Notes under the pieces: generated by a model
The model's database searches: none
What the model was told of the DNA's origin: nothing
What the model saw: the letters and a program-made list of their open reading frames with translations, nothing else
Shown: positions 1 through 10,659 of the stretch, in pieces
Layout of the letters: each line of letters opens with the position of its first letter
How positions within the stretch are numbered: position 1 is the stretch's first letter
NCBI GenBank assembly: GCA_964020085.1
Contig: OZ026596.1
Location: 45,994,311 to 46,058,310, forward strand
Origin: Micromussa lordhowensis
Lineage: Eukaryota; Cnidaria; Anthozoa; Scleractinia; Lobophylliidae
Direction of reading: 5' to 3'
DNA length: 64,000 bases
Translations under genes and position numbers: made by a program

Positions 1-934
1 TTCGTGCATAATTTTCTGTGCTTGTAAAATCCAGAAATGTTCTGCATTTGTAATATCTTCAGGTGTTAGTACTTTAGTTACATTCTTGAATGTAATTCTC
101 GGTATCTTCTTGTACATTGCTAGTACTCTTGCCGTCACTCTAAGCAGCTTATCAAAATTCGAGTAATTATCAATGTTGATTCGTTTTGCCAGTGTGTCTT
201 CTTCAATTTTACGCACAATATTGATAGATGCTTTGATACTTTCCGGTAGTTTTTGTTTTTGTTTGAGTTATCGGCCACTCGCTTTCAGGTAATCTGAGAA
301 AGTCAGGTCCTGCCTGCCAGCTACTATTGATATCAATGTCGATTGGTCTTTTACCGCGTGTTAACCAATCAGCAATGTTATTTTTACTTCCAGTCCAATA
401 CCAGTCGTTCTTGTTGGTACCTTCTTGAATTTCCCCTACGCGTGTTGCGGCAAATGTTTTGAATCCATATGTTTCTTTATGTATCATGGCATGTACTATC
501 TGGGAATCGACAATGTGGTAATATCTTTGAAATTTGTACCTGCACTGTTGTTGTAAAACGGCTTTTAATCTTTTGTTTAGTACAGCACCACAAAGTTCTA
601 TGCGATCAATTGACATCCTTTTGACTGGAGCTAGGCGATTCTTTGATAGAATGATAAAACTGACAAATTCTCGCGTTGGTAATTCCCATCTGACGTAAGC
701 ACAAGCGCCGTAAGCGTTGCTTGATCCGTCGCTAAATATGATCAGTATTGGGTCTCCTATTGCCTTGTGTGGTTTAATACATCGTTTGACTGTAATCGTT
801 TCCATTTCAGGTAAGTCATTGAAAAATGTCATCCATTCTCTTCCGTATTCTTCTGGTATGGGATCGTCCCAATCCAGTTTTTTCGAATGTGTTGTTGTAA
901 ACAACAAATATATTTCTGCAACCAACGGTTTCAA
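1..934 (-). CDS. BEL/Pao pol C-terminal part (RNase H region and integrase start), partial
   Basis: The protein starts near 934, with an open frame down to 209, and continues after a frameshift near 240 to the window edge. It holds the acidic RNase H-like strand with FSDGSSNAYGACAY, then the SIDRIELCGAVL helix and WYWTGSKNNIADWLTRG, all typical of Pao-type pol (the Peptidase_A17 and RNase H region). The shifted frame (about 1-245) adds FDKLLRVTARVL and EDITNAEHFWILQAQ, the region before the integrase zinc-binding domain. In the family these segments follow the RT, which here lies on the opposite strand. The piece is cut by the left edge. It would act in reverse transcription and integration if intact; as it stands it is a remnant. 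Confidence 0.8.
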
Positions 935-997
935 ACTGTGTTCTTTAATATCCGTTAATACACATATGCATTCGAAATCCGTTTTGGAGGAGAAGAG

Positions 998-1420
998 ATG
1001 GCTGAAGAAGCAAAAAGGATAAGGACTTCAGCTAAAGCACGTTTCACAAGAAAGCGGAACGAATTCCTAAAGTCCATTAAAGATAACAAAGGTATCGATA
1101 CAGTAAAGAGAACCTTCATTGAACTCAATGAAGCCTGGAATACAGTTGAAGGTAAGCATGACATTTATACAATACACTTAACAGAGGAAGAAGTTGAACA
1201 AAGTGAATCATGGATCACTGAACTTCAAGAACTGTACAATGAGGCAGCAACCATACAAGCTCAATACATGAATGAGCACATTCAAATCGAGAAGAAACAG
1301 AGAGAAGAAATAAATCGACAAGAAGCAATCAGAATGGAACAAGAAAGATTTCAAAATTTGATGGAACAAATAAACAAGAAAAAGAAATCAATGGAAACAA
1401 TCTTTGAAACTCTTACATAA
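998..1420 (+). CDS. BEL/Pao gag-like N-terminal protein
   Basis: A 140-residue, highly charged protein rich in Glu, Lys and Gln, mostly helical and probably coiled-coil, ending in a KKKK-rich tail. It sits 15 bases before the larger gag-protease frame. Short helical N-terminal segments of this sort precede the DUF1759 region in BEL/Pao polyproteins, so I read it as the gag N-terminus, separated from the next frame by a stop at 1418-1420. The ATG at 998 follows a GGAGAAG stretch. Identity rests on context and composition; there is no diagnostic motif. Confidence 0.6.
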   Translation: MAEEAKRIRTSAKARFTRKRNEFLKSIKDNKGIDTVKRTFIELNEAWNTVEGKHDIYTIHLTEEEVEQSESWITELQELYNEAATIQAQYMNEHIQIEKKQREEINRQEAIRMEQERFQNLMEQINKKKKSMETIFETLT

Positions 1421-1435
1421 CATGCACAAAATCTA

Positions 1436-3019
1436 ATGGAATCACAAAGTAACGGTCAAGACGCAACACCAGCTTTGCGCAAGACTTCTAAAGAATTAGA
1501 TACTTCGCTAACAAACTGCAATGAATTACACAATAAAGCGCTCGAGCTAGTAGACAGTAAGCGCGCAGACTACGAGATCGAATGGATTCGTAACGTGCAC
1601 GCGCACGCGCACTACCATGAAATCAGCGCAAAAATCGAATCATTTATCGCTCAGGAAATAGAGCACGACAGCGTACGAAAACAGAATCTACTTCAACTAG
1701 AAAAGGTCAAAATGCCATTATTTACAGGAGGAATAAGAGATTATCCTCGATTTAAAATGGGCTTTGAGAAACAAGTCATGCCGACAATTAACATCGAAAG
1801 CGCACCTTACATCCTTTTTTCATGTCTTAGTAAAGAACCGGCTCACGTCATAAAAAATATTGATGACGATCTTGAAGCTATGTGGAAACGATTAGATGAA
1901 AAATATGGTGATCCCACGAAAGTTGTAGATGTCATCATGAACGCAATACAGAATACGAGAAATATCAGGGACGGTGAAAACAACAGATTCATCGAGTTAA
2001 TCAACGTCGTTGAGGATGGATACCGAGACCTAAAGAGATTAGGACTAGAAAAGGAAATAGCTACAACCAGTTCTGTAAGCGTCAAAGAGAAGAAATTACC
2101 GACCGATGTCAAGAAAGAATGGGCAAAGCTTATAAGCTCCGACCACAGCACTGTTGACAAAACAAATAAATTTCCGAGTTTATTGAAATTCCTTCTCAAC
2201 CAGAAGCAGGCCATTGAATATGAGAATGCAGAACTGCGAAACGAATGTCACTCTAAAACAAAAGGTTTTGTACATTATTCAGGGAAAAACGATAGCAAAG
2301 CATTTACTTCCTACTGGAAACCTAGCAAATGTCTATGCCATGAAGGAGCTAACCATTTAACAACTGAATGCCGAATTTATCTATCCAAGTCTGTTGACGA
2401 AAGAAAAGGAATATTAAAGGAAAAAGGAGCTTGTTGGTCATGTCTCAAGCGAGGCCATAGAATTCAGGAATGCAGGAATAAGAATGTCTGTGGAATAAAT
2501 GATTGTACCAGAAGACATCATGCAACCTTGCATGAAGAAAGACACGAAATTGACGTCCCTGCATCCGCCAATACGTGTCACAACAGAGGTATTGATACAT
2601 GTCTTCTACAAGTTCAAATGATTCAGACAAAAAAGGGATTTGCAAACGTATTATGGGACAATGGCGCTTCCCTCTGCTTCATCACAAATAAAAAGGCTAA
2701 AGAGGAAAAGCTCAAGGGAATAAATGCTCAACTATCTGTAGTCAAGGTTGGAGGCGTTAATGAGAAGTTAATGTCCCGCAAGTACGAGCTCACACTAATT
2801 GACAAATGGGGACAAGAGTTACAAATCGACGTATACGGCATAGATAAAATAACTTCCGATATTCAAGCTATAAACTTGGATGGAGTACATCGCCTGTTCA
2901 GAAACGTAACAAAGGGAGAAATAACAAGACCAACAGGAGAAGTAGATGTATTAATTGGTTTCGAATACGCTGGATTCCATCCACAAAAGAACAGAGCTCA
3001 GAACACCTACTACTGTTAA
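1436..3019 (+). CDS. BEL/Pao gag-protease polyprotein
   Basis: 527 residues. Residues about 97-205 match the DUF1759 gag-like domain (FTGGIRDYPRFKMGFEKQV, then LDEKYGDPTKVVDVIMNAI). Residues about 297-370 hold cysteine-histidine knuckles (CLCHEGANHLTTEC, CWSCLKRGHRIQEC) that would bind nucleic acid. Residues from about 405 hold a retropepsin-like DUF1758 protease with the active-site motif WDNGASLCFI. The frame ends at 3019 within the protease C-terminus, and the RT continues in another frame, so a frameshift lies near 3000. The order gag, knuckle, protease is that of BEL/Pao elements. Confidence 0.87.
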   Translation: MESQSNGQDATPALRKTSKELDTSLTNCNELHNKALELVDSKRADYEIEWIRNVHAHAHYHEISAKIESFIAQEIEHDSVRKQNLLQLEKVKMPLFTGGIRDYPRFKMGFEKQVMPTINIESAPYILFSCLSKEPAHVIKNIDDDLEAMWKRLDEKYGDPTKVVDVIMNAIQNTRNIRDGENNRFIELINVVEDGYRDLKRLGLEKEIATTSSVSVKEKKLPTDVKKEWAKLISSDHSTVDKTNKFPSLLKFLLNQKQAIEYENAELRNECHSKTKGFVHYSGKNDSKAFTSYWKPSKCLCHEGANHLTTECRIYLSKSVDERKGILKEKGACWSCLKRGHRIQECRNKNVCGINDCTRRHHATLHEERHEIDVPASANTCHNRGIDTCLLQVQMIQTKKGFANVLWDNGASLCFITNKKAKEEKLKGINAQLSVVKVGGVNEKLMSRKYELTLIDKWGQELQIDVYGIDKITSDIQAINLDGVHRLFRNVTKGEITRPTGEVDVLIGFEYAGFHPQKNRAQNTYYC

Positions 3020-3096
3020 AAAATCGATTCGGAAGATGCCTTGGAGGAACTCATCCACAAATCAAAGAAACAAATGAGAGACCTGAACTCAATAGT

Positions 3097-3891
3097 GTGC
3101 AAGAACTTCATAGTCCATCTTCTACCGTGGAAGACTTCTACAACATCGAAAATCTTGGGATTGAATGCATCCCACGATGCGGTGGATGTAAATGCGGAAA
3201 ATGTTCCCTGGGAAGTAAAAACTATACCATTAAAGAAGAGAAAGAACTTGCTCTAATTGAAAAGAACGTTCATTATGATCAAGAAGCCCAAAGATGGATT
3301 GCAGAATATCCATGGATCAGAGATCCTAAAGATTTACCGGATAACAGAAAGGCCGCTTTTGCCAAATTAATTTCAACTGAAAGAAGACTTGCAAAAAATT
3401 CAGAACATGCAAAAGTTTATAACGAACAAATACAAAGCATGGTAAATCGAGGAGTGGCGAGGAAACTAACCAAAGCAGAGCTAATAAACTACAAAGGTCC
3501 AATACACTATATTTCACATCACGAAGTACTAAAGCCAGATTCAAAGTCCACCCCTGTCAGGATTGTGTTCAACAGCAGTGCGAAATATATGGGTCATGTG
3601 CTGAATGAGTATTGGGCGAAAGGACCAGACTTACTCAACAACATATTAGCAGTCCTCCTAAGATTTAGAGAGTATGAAGTTGCATTCATCGGAGATATTA
3701 AGAAGATGTACCACACAGTTGCAACAAACGCATTAGATCAGCACACGCATCGATTCCTGTGGCGCGACATGGAAACTACACGAGAACCAGATATCTACGT
3801 AATACAGAGAGTTTCGTTCGGCGACAAACCATCAGGTGCGATAGCAACTGTTGCACTAAGAAAGATCTCAGAAATGGGAAAAGATCAATAG
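3097..3891 (+). CDS. BEL/Pao reverse transcriptase, N-terminal part
   Basis: 264 residues from the end of the protease to the RT fingers and palm. It includes CGGCKCGKC, WIRDPKDLPDNRKAAF, GPIHYISHHEVLKP and VRIVFNSSAK, and the catalytic palm segment AFIGDIKKMYHTV with its first Asp. It ends in an accidental stop made by a hairpin element inserted at 3888, just before the YMDD box. The true frame is open upstream of 3097 and connects to the gag-protease frame through a frameshift. Part of a dead retrotransposon copy. Confidence 0.85.
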   Translation: MQELHSPSSTVEDFYNIENLGIECIPRCGGCKCGKCSLGSKNYTIKEEKELALIEKNVHYDQEAQRWIAEYPWIRDPKDLPDNRKAAFAKLISTERRLAKNSEHAKVYNEQIQSMVNRGVARKLTKAELINYKGPIHYISHHEVLKPDSKSTPVRIVFNSSAKYMGHVLNEYWAKGPDLLNNILAVLLRFREYEVAFIGDIKKMYHTVATNALDQHTHRFLWRDMETTREPDIYVIQRVSFGDKPSGAIATVALRKISEMGKDQ

Positions 3892-4045
3892 CCCAATTTC
3901 GATATATTAAAATTCAGCCTAAAACAATAGACCTCAGCACGAGGCTCGTGGGAATAACTACAGAGTTTGTGGGGTTTATTCCCACGAGCCTCGTGCTGAG
4001 GTCTATTGTTTTAGGCTGAATTTTAATATATCGAAATTGGGCTAT
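3888..4045. mobile_element. Perfect hairpin (foldback MITE-like) insertion
   Basis: Two 70-base arms, 3888-3957 and 3976-4045, are exact reverse complements around an 18-base loop. The element sits inside the BEL/Pao RT between its GDKPSGA and YMDD motifs. The coding frame on both sides becomes continuous if the hairpin and one copy of an AT dinucleotide are left out, so it is a clean insertion younger than the retrotransposon. Lack of any arm mismatch suggests a recent event or gene conversion. The family is not recognised. Confidence 0.85.
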
Positions 4046-4524
4046 TTCCGGAAGCTTCCCAAGTGATACTCAATAACACATATATGGATGATATAATTGA
4101 AAGCGTCGATGATCGAAAAAAGGCAAAACAAATTACAGATGATATAGAGAAGTTATTAAACAAAGGAGGATTCAAATTAAAAGAGTGGACATACTCAGAA
4201 GATCTATCGAGCAAACATGAACCAATGGAGCCATGTACTGCTACAGAAAAAGTGCTTGGCGTTGTATGGAATCCTATAAAAGACAATTTTCACTTAAAAG
4301 TAAAATTAAGTATTTCCCCAAAGACAAAAACGACACGCACTCAAAAGGACTCGACTCCTACAAATGTTCAACCCACCTGTAGCATTCCAGACGTATTGAC
4401 CAAACGTATGATTTTGTCTCAAGTGAACAGTATATACGACCCTCTTGGACTTGCCGGTCCATACACAGTAAGAGCTAAAATACTTATGAGAAAACTGTGG
4501 ACACATGAAACAAAACAATACTAG
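4046..4524 (+). CDS. BEL/Pao reverse transcriptase, C-terminal part
   Basis: Continues the RT after the hairpin. It has the catalytic box NNTYMDDIIESV (palm Asp pair), then LLNKGGFKLKEWTYS, VLGVVWNP and the thumb-connection segment SQVNSIYDPLGLAGPYTVRAKILMR, all classical Pao RT and connection motifs. The frame ends at 4524, where the protein should continue into the RNase H region; that region is found inverted at 1-934. Confidence 0.85.
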
Positions 4525-5066
4525 CCCGCGGATACCTTGTTTTGACAGGTGTCAATTAACCATAATATGGATGTCCAATATCAAAGGACGCTGTAAACCA
4601 AGGACGCTGTAAGGAAAGGCTGCATCAGCTTGGTATTATCTGGAGTATAACCGCCATATATGTTGCGCGACGTCGTTTTCATCGTCATAGGGCGCACGCG
4701 CCGACGATCCATGCTGCTAGCCATGTTTACCATCATAAAAGAGTGACATGTTTTTCTATTTCTATGCATGCACATGGTTCTGGTCCCATGATTATGGCGC
4801 TCCGCTTGACAGCCCTTTGGGCCACTTGAACTTCGCTATGAGTATGGGGCTCCGCACGAAGATCTCCGCTATAACCATAGACTGCTGGAAGTCTGTTTTT
4901 CTACGGAAGTATCCGAATTTTATCATTCATTTGTTATTCGCCTGTCACTAGTGCCTCACTTTCTTTGTTTTAATTTATAACTTTCAGTTATAGCTATAAC
5001 CGTCACTTCTGAAGGTGTATGTTGTAACATAGAAATACAGTTTAGTTGTTTTAGACCATGTCTTGT
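4525..5066. other. No gene recognised
   Basis: Moderate GC sequence between the BEL/Pao remnant and the Crypton-like remnant. I see a short direct repeat (AAGGACGCTGTAA twice near 4585-4612) and nothing coding that I can support. Confidence 0.5.
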
Positions 5067-6164
5067 CTATTTGTAATGTTTGTAACCGCTGTTTTGTTTT
5101 CTTTCCCGTTTGAAATTGAAATGGTCGAAGAACAAGAATATTAATGAGGTGATTACCGTTGCTCGAACACAATGGTTGATGTGTTTCTTCGACAGACCAG
5201 CCATAATCGTGGAAAGTTGGTTGACTCCAACTGGCAGACAGTTCGAACTTTTCCCTGGGCTTTTAAAGCCTGCTGCCTTGGGTTGAGTTTGGTAGAGCTT
5301 GTCGAGGTCCAAAAACGCATCACCCTCCAGACCTGTGCTGTACAAGTGGGTCTGTATTTCTTCGCTCAATTTGTCAGTAAAGCCTCCCTGGTGATTCTTT
5401 TACAGCTCATGGGACATGGCGACATAATCAATACCATCTGCCTCTTTCTCTCACTGGAAGCTATCTCGGCGGAGTAAACGGCGCTAGCCCACTACCTCTT
5501 CTACACCGGTACAGCATGCAAAAAACCCAGACTTTTCGGAAGAGACCTGCAGCAGTACTTGGACTCATGAAAGGACTGTTATTCAGCTTGATTAAATCTT
5601 GGGATTCAATCACTGCCTTGTGCTGAACGTTTTTTTTGCCCTCTCGACGCAGCGCCCTTTGTTTTTAACGTCTTGTTATTCCGAGCGAATATTGGATTGC
5701 CCGCTAGCTTCAATGACCGGCCATTGTTGGCAAGTGCCTTTCAATGGAGTAGTTTCGAGCGACTGTATTCTTGGCCAGTTTTGGTTCTTGCTTCGGCATA
5801 AAATCGTCTCAGACTCTCGTCTAGGTCTTCGTTGCTAATTGGTATGACATTTGATTGGAAGCTCCTCTGACAACACCATTCCATCAAACACGATCAAAGG
5901 TGTCAGACACCATTTTCTGTTTCGTTTTGTTCCTTTGGCTTCTGAATTTGCAACTGTTGCCGTCAACTCGTCGCTGTTTAGTGTTCCAAAACAAGCAGTT
6001 TCTTCCTCGTCTTCTTTTCCACAACAACACTCTGGTTCTTCAAATTGATTAAGACATTCGTTAACGGGTCCGTCACTGGAAACCGGGTTTTTTTCTCCTT
6101 TTTGTCCATGTTGTTTCAAATTTTGCGCTCTCGCTCGCGGCGTCAATATCGCGTAAATTATAAA

Positions 6165-6191
<27 letters not shown>
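5067..6191 (-). pseudogene. Crypton-like tyrosine recombinase, decayed
   Basis: Read on the minus strand from about 6191 to 5067 with several stops and frame changes. In order: SDELTATVANSEAKGTKR; then NEDLDESLRRFYAEARTKTG and EYSRSKLL; then NNGRSLKLAGNPIFARNNK; then SPSTAAGLL and KVWFFCML; and finally GVNQLSTIMAGLSKK followed by INHCVRATVITSL. This order matches the DUF3504 and Crypton-type tyrosine recombinases of animals (core-binding region, GxNxLSxxM, and the NHxxRATxxT catalytic segment). The catalytic C-terminus past RATVITSL is lost. Identification is by motif memory, without a search. Confidence 0.65.
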
Positions 6192-6217
<26 letters not shown>

Positions 6218-6402
6218 AATTTTGCCGTTTTTGTAAAAATACCGATTGCTATCGCCCACACCAGTCACTAGCCTACGACTACTCGCTCTTTTTCAGTTTT
6301 GGTTTTATAATTGTTCAAGAAATATCTACCTTCTGTGCCTTACATGTTTTAAAGTTATTATCACAATAAAGCATAAACTCCATGTCAATTATCATTTCTT
6401 AC

Positions 6403-6578
6403 AGGGTGACATAACAGCTGAGAACTTCATTAGAAATCTTCTGTTTTGAATTCTGCTGTCTGAGTGGAATTTGATCAAGGCGTATTTTCCAGATACAAGA
6501 ATTGTCCTTCCAGACATGTGACCACAGTACTTTCCAAACACCCGATCTTTCTCATTGACAATCTGTAAATAATCTCGG
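6403..6578 (-). CDS. Exon: second half of second CUB domain
   Basis: Last visible exon of the signal peptide-CUB-Ig-CUB gene that starts at 17261. It encodes DYLQIVNEKDRVFGKYCG, TILVSGKYALIKFHSDS and RRFLMKFSAV, the C-terminal strands of a CUB domain with the typical YCG and FHSD segments. The acceptor TTTATAG precedes 6578. The first base completes a codon left open by the exon at 7738-7894. The exon ends with one base over at a GTAAGA donor (phase 1), so another exon should follow to the left; none was recognised, and transposon remnants fill that space. Confidence 0.8.
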
Positions 6579-7119
6579 CTATAAAGAAAAAGAACATAAA
6601 CAAGTGACCTTCTGTAACAAGGGATCACTTCAACCTGTAACCCAGATTCTTCTTTCCTCTTGACCAGCACTCGAGAACCGAGCGACCCTGGAAAGAAGTG
6701 ATTTGAAATTCGAAAATATCCCACTTCCGGTTGAATTGCTAATGCCTAACTGATAATCATGTGCCTCAATCCGATCCCTGTTGTTTTACTTCTGGTCGCT
6801 TTCATTGTTTCATTTTTTAAGTCAATCAAAATTGATCCTACCACGGAGCTCTCGAGTGGCACTGGCTAGCGCAGTAAGGAACGAAGACTCGAGGTACGAG
6901 CTTGGAAGTCATCACGCATGCGCAAGTCAGTTTTTTTTTAACCATAATTTTGAATTTCGTAATGTTGTGAGAATTAAGCCAGTAATATCCATTCATTCAG
7001 CAATTTTCCTTATGGGAAAAGAATGTGCAACTTCTTATTTTTGGCATGCGTTAAGTTAAAGAGTGAGTGTAACCGACTGGTATTGTAGTTTCTCTGTTCA
7101 TTCTCATTAAAGTTGCGTC

Positions 7120-7420
7120 GGAATTCATCTTCAGAGTCAAGTGAATATTGTTTGTCAGTCGATGATTTAAGACGTTTGGTCCGTTGAAAGTGATTATTTT
7201 TGTCTTTTGTTAATTACAAAAGCTCGACCTGTCTTTTGTTAGTAACAAAAGACAGATCGAAACTGACCATTTACTGATGACAAACTTTACACGAGTCTTT
7301 CAGCCAATAACATCATGGCTTAAATGACCCATCACTTTCAACGGACCAAACTTATAACATCATCGACTGACAAACACTATTCACTTGACTCTGAAGAAGA
7401 CCTCCGCTCAGGTTGTCGTC
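7120..7420. repeat. Imperfect long inverted repeat, Penelope-terminus-like
   Basis: Arms of about 65-70 bases flank 7195-7320 as reverse complements: CTTCAGAGTCAAGTGAATA and TTGTCAGTCGATGAT on the left, CATCGACTGACAAACA and CACTTGACTCTGAAG on the right. The centre has two smaller hairpins built on CTTTTGTTAA/TAACAAAAG. The right arm runs into CTCCGCTCAGGTTGTCG, which resembles the region around hammerhead motifs in Penelope-like terminal repeats. It lies in an intron of the CUB gene. Family assignment is tentative. Confidence 0.5.
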
Positions 7421-7737
7421 CTCACCCGGACGATCACACTTCACGAACAGCATTCAATAATTGTTACTTGGGGATAAAACAAGGGACCTTCAGCCTTACG
7501 CCACTTTAAGAACTCGAAGTTGTTGAAGGTACTAAGCACTGCTTACAGCCAAAAAGGCTCCCGCCTAAAACTTGAGATCAAATAATCGAATTTGTATAAA
7601 TGTAAGGATCAGTTTTGACAAATAAGGGAGAAGACTTTCGCCCATCCAGGCTTTACATTCTGTCGAAAAAGTGATGTAGGACGCTGGACCTCTCCCTACA
7701 TTCACAACTTGTCTACACACCAAAAATCAGTACTTAC

Positions 7738-7894
7738 TCGCAAGATATACTATCCTCCAGGTAAAGTTCATTAATGGTAATATTAATCGCCATGCCTTCT
7801 GGAATAGGAATCGAAGAAATACAATGTGTATTATTTGGGTGATTGTTAGGATATCCGGGACTTCTGAGTGTATTTTTAATCACTGGACCACACC
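7738..7894 (-). CDS. Exon: first half of second CUB domain
   Basis: 157 bases encoding GCGPVIKNTLRSPGYPNNHP, NTHCISSIPIPEGMAI and NELYLEDSISC: the conserved SPGYP.NYP-like start, the paired cysteines and the F.L-type strand of a CUB domain. The acceptor ACATGCAG and donor GTAAGT are good. It starts in phase 1, matching the Ig exon, and leaves two bases, matching the 6403-6578 exon. It has exactly the same length and phases as the 14270-14426 exon, so the two CUB domains are probably a duplication within the gene. Confidence 0.85.
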
Positions 7895-9171
7895 CTGCAT
7901 GTAACAAAGCAAAAGTATAAAAAGACAGAGTTGATTATTTTAAAAAACAACGACCATCCGAAATTCTTGATAACTACCGCCTTCACGCGATTAACATGAA
8001 CTCAGTTTGTAAGATTTAATGTAAACTGACAGCCATCGTCCAGCCTACATATAATGCCAGCCTGTAATGTAGATGATTTGTTCCGGGCATTAGGGTGGAG
8101 AAAAGTCAGTCATCAAAGATTGGAAAAGAAGGCTACAATGATGTATAATTATATAAGGCTTAAAACGGGATGACTCCTGAATATCGCAGGTCTAGTTCTG
8201 TGTTTCGCGACGAGACGTCTATTAGATTTAGTCATAGTTAAAACAGGCTTCCACTTCCATAAACCCGCAATGATTACTAAAGAATAGTTTTTCTCTCTTT
8301 CTTTCTCTCTTTCTCCCTATCTTTCTTCTTCTTCCTTTTTTTTTTGCTGCGGGAGTCGAGCTGTGGAGCAGCTTGCCATCGTACTTTTGATACTATCGTA
8401 TTTGCAACTAACAACATTCTTCACCTCGACCAGCTAATACTAACTGTGATTTGTGTGAATTCTTTTCTCAGTTTACTATTCATATTATTTTACATTGTTG
8501 AGTTTAGATTTTTGTGTGCATGAATAAAATTGTTGTTTTTGTTGTTGTTTAAGTATTTCAAACGCAAACCATATCGCCACAGTTTTCGATTGAATTCACA
8601 TAGTTTCCTTGAATGGCAGGTTATTGCTATTTTAATTTTAATATTTTGTAATTGGTTCGTTTAATAGCAATGGTAAAATAAAGTTGAAGAAAAACACGAC
8701 ATACTTAGGTTTAACAAATATGTTTCGGCAGACACATACTATGTAAAATTTACACCGATAATGAAAATTTTGAAATTAGAGTTGTTAGTTAAGTCAGTCA
8801 GTCAGTATGGATGAAGCAATTATTTACCCTGTCAATATAAAGTTATCTAATCTCATGTTCCATTTCGATTTCTTACTGTTTTTGTCCGTGACAGAAAAAA
8901 GTTCACTTTGATACGTCATCACATGCCATAACATGTCATTCCAAATTGCTTCCAGGGAAACTTCAGATAAATTCACAACATTTGGTAGCATTTTCATAAG
9001 AATATATCAGAAAAGTTTTGAATACGAAACAGCTGGGATGGGGACAGATTCTCTCCTCCTCGGAAGAAGGGATACATACCCCCTCCTTTCGTCTGTTATG
9101 ACTTAGCATGAGTGTGTTTCAAATACTAGTCACAATTCAGTATGTACAGTGTTAGTTTAAACAAATCTCAC
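7895..9171. other. Intron with LINE-like 3' tail
   Basis: Intron between the Ig exon and the second CUB. Around 8281-8560 there is a CT-rich stretch, then a sequence ending in AATAAAATTG and a TTG microsatellite, resembling the 3' end of a plus-strand non-LTR element; no coding part remains. Nothing else is supported. Confidence 0.4.
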
Positions 9172-9405
9172 CTTCTTTTATTACGAAATGCTTTACATGT
9201 ACATCAGTTCCATACTTGTTGGTGGCCACACAGGTGTAATTACCTTGCTGGTATAACCTAGTGCTTGCAATGTTTGTTGTGTTCATCAGCACTGTAAAGT
9301 TCCGCATCAATGCTATGTATATGGGCGGGGCTCCAATGGCTGAACATGGCACTTGGCTCCCTAACTCTAATCTCACCATAGCATCTAACACAAGCTTTGG
9401 TGGGG
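9172..9405 (-). CDS. Exon: immunoglobulin-like domain
   Basis: 234 bases encode a single Ig-like module: PPKLVLDAMVRLELGSQVPC, GAPPIYIALMRN and GNYTCVATNKYG. The B-strand Cys and the F-strand YxC are both present; the usual C-strand Trp is replaced (PPIYIALM), as in many I-set domains of invertebrate receptors. Phase 1 at both ends, the classical form of a shuffled extracellular module. It sits between the two CUB domains. Confidence 0.85.
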
Positions 9406-9868
9406 CTAGTGAAGTAATGTTTTAGTTGAGCATGATAATTAATGTTATTTAAGATTATAACATAGCTAGCAGAGACGCGCAATCAAATTCAGTATACGTA
9501 AGCGTGTTCATATTCCCGATTGTGCACGCTGGTAGCGTGAGCAAATCGCTTCGCCAGAATTTTTTTCGCGCGAGCGGCCATTGTAAGCACTGGGGGAAAT
9601 ATTACATTTCGCGACAATAATGGATACAAACAGAGACTCGGCCCACCAGTCCCGAAACGAAGACAGTCTGGCAACCTTTTCTCTTGGGCTATAGTTCTTA
9701 AATGAGGCAGAAAAAGAGAAAAACAACGGAAAAGGAGACTCGGCATCAGCGCCGTCACGATTCACTTCACTGTCCGTTTTTCGCATCATCAACATCAATT
9801 TTTATTAGAAAAAAGCGATTTGTTTTTGCGTCGGATTTGATACACAATTCCACCGGCTATGTTATAAA

Positions 9869-10033
9869 ACAATTGGTTCATGCTTTTAGCTGTGTACTAT
9901 CGAGTTATGGAGCACGTGGGAAGTTTGGAGAGCACTCAAGAAGCTAGAGAAACTCTTACGCTTCTTTCGTGCTCTCCAAACTTCACACGTGCTCCATAAC
10001 TCGATAGTGCACGCTAAAGCATGAACCAATTGT
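9869..10033. mobile_element. Palindromic MITE
   Basis: Left arm begins ACAATTGGTTCATGC and the right arm ends GCATGAACCAATTGT. The arms of about 75 bases hold matching ATCGAGTTATGGAGCACGTG and CACGTGCTCCATAACTCGAT. It lies just outside the Ig exon, in the intron. Confidence 0.75.
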
Positions 10034-10316
10034 AAATTAATAATTAATAGTCCAGTTTCGCCTTAACCAAGATCGCTGAATACTAAAGACTCACCTGTAC
10101 AGTGTTAATCTCAATCTGAAGTAAAATATTCGCTAATACCAGTAAGAACATAAACTGTTTACAACTTTGTAGATTGCTTCATCTTACGCGAGAGCAATTT
10201 TTTCGTGAGGTATATTTCTTATACCCCACGAACACTATACAGATTAATCATTAAGGTCCCTGCGCCGATTTTAAACTTTGCTCACTTTATGACATTTCTA
10301 AAATCTATTAAGCCTA

Positions 10317-10531
10317 GTTCCCACTAGCGACATAACGATCATAATCATAATCATAAGCACGAACATAACATTGTTATGTAGCTTATGTCTTAGTGGGAAC
10401 GTCTAGAAACGTATTCAAAGGCGCCCTTATGATAAACATAATCATAATCATAGGAAAATGATCGACTATTTTCTTATGATTATGATTATGTCTGTGACTA
10501 TGACTATGTTGCTTTTCTTTGTAGTGGGAAC
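10317..10531. mobile_element. MITE with GTTCCCACTAG-type ends
   Basis: Starts GTTCCCACTAGCGACATAA and ends TTTGTAGTGGGAAC. The interior is built from CATAATCATAATCATA and its reverse complement. A further copy of the end motif, CGTTCCCACTAGAACATAAG, is at about 10650-10672. Confidence 0.65.
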
Positions 10532-10659
10532 GCAAAAATCATAACGACAAAATGAGAAACGTAAGACGCAACGGGGTCATTGTATTTTTGGCCAATGAAA
10601 GTCTAGGTCCAGTACTTTCGGAACAGCCTTCTTTACGTTTTTAGCGCGGACGTTCCCAC

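Larger units (their letters stand above)
1..4524. mobile_element. Rearranged BEL/Pao LTR retrotransposon
   Basis: The 5' and central coding parts (gag-like, protease, reverse transcriptase) read on the plus strand from 998 to 4524. The 3' pol part (RNase H region and the start of integrase) reads on the minus strand from 934 to base 1. The plus-strand RT stops at about the protein position where the minus-strand piece takes up, so the two look like one element with an internal inversion, or two copies joined head-to-head. No LTR pair is visible inside the window. The coding frames carry at least two frameshifts and one inserted hairpin, so the copy is dead. Confidence 0.8.

Noticed and set aside
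5835..6191. Host cysteine-rich protein (ECCCGKEDEEE)
   Set aside because: The following segments match Crypton-type recombinase order, so this is better explained as the N-terminal part of a decayed transposon gene.
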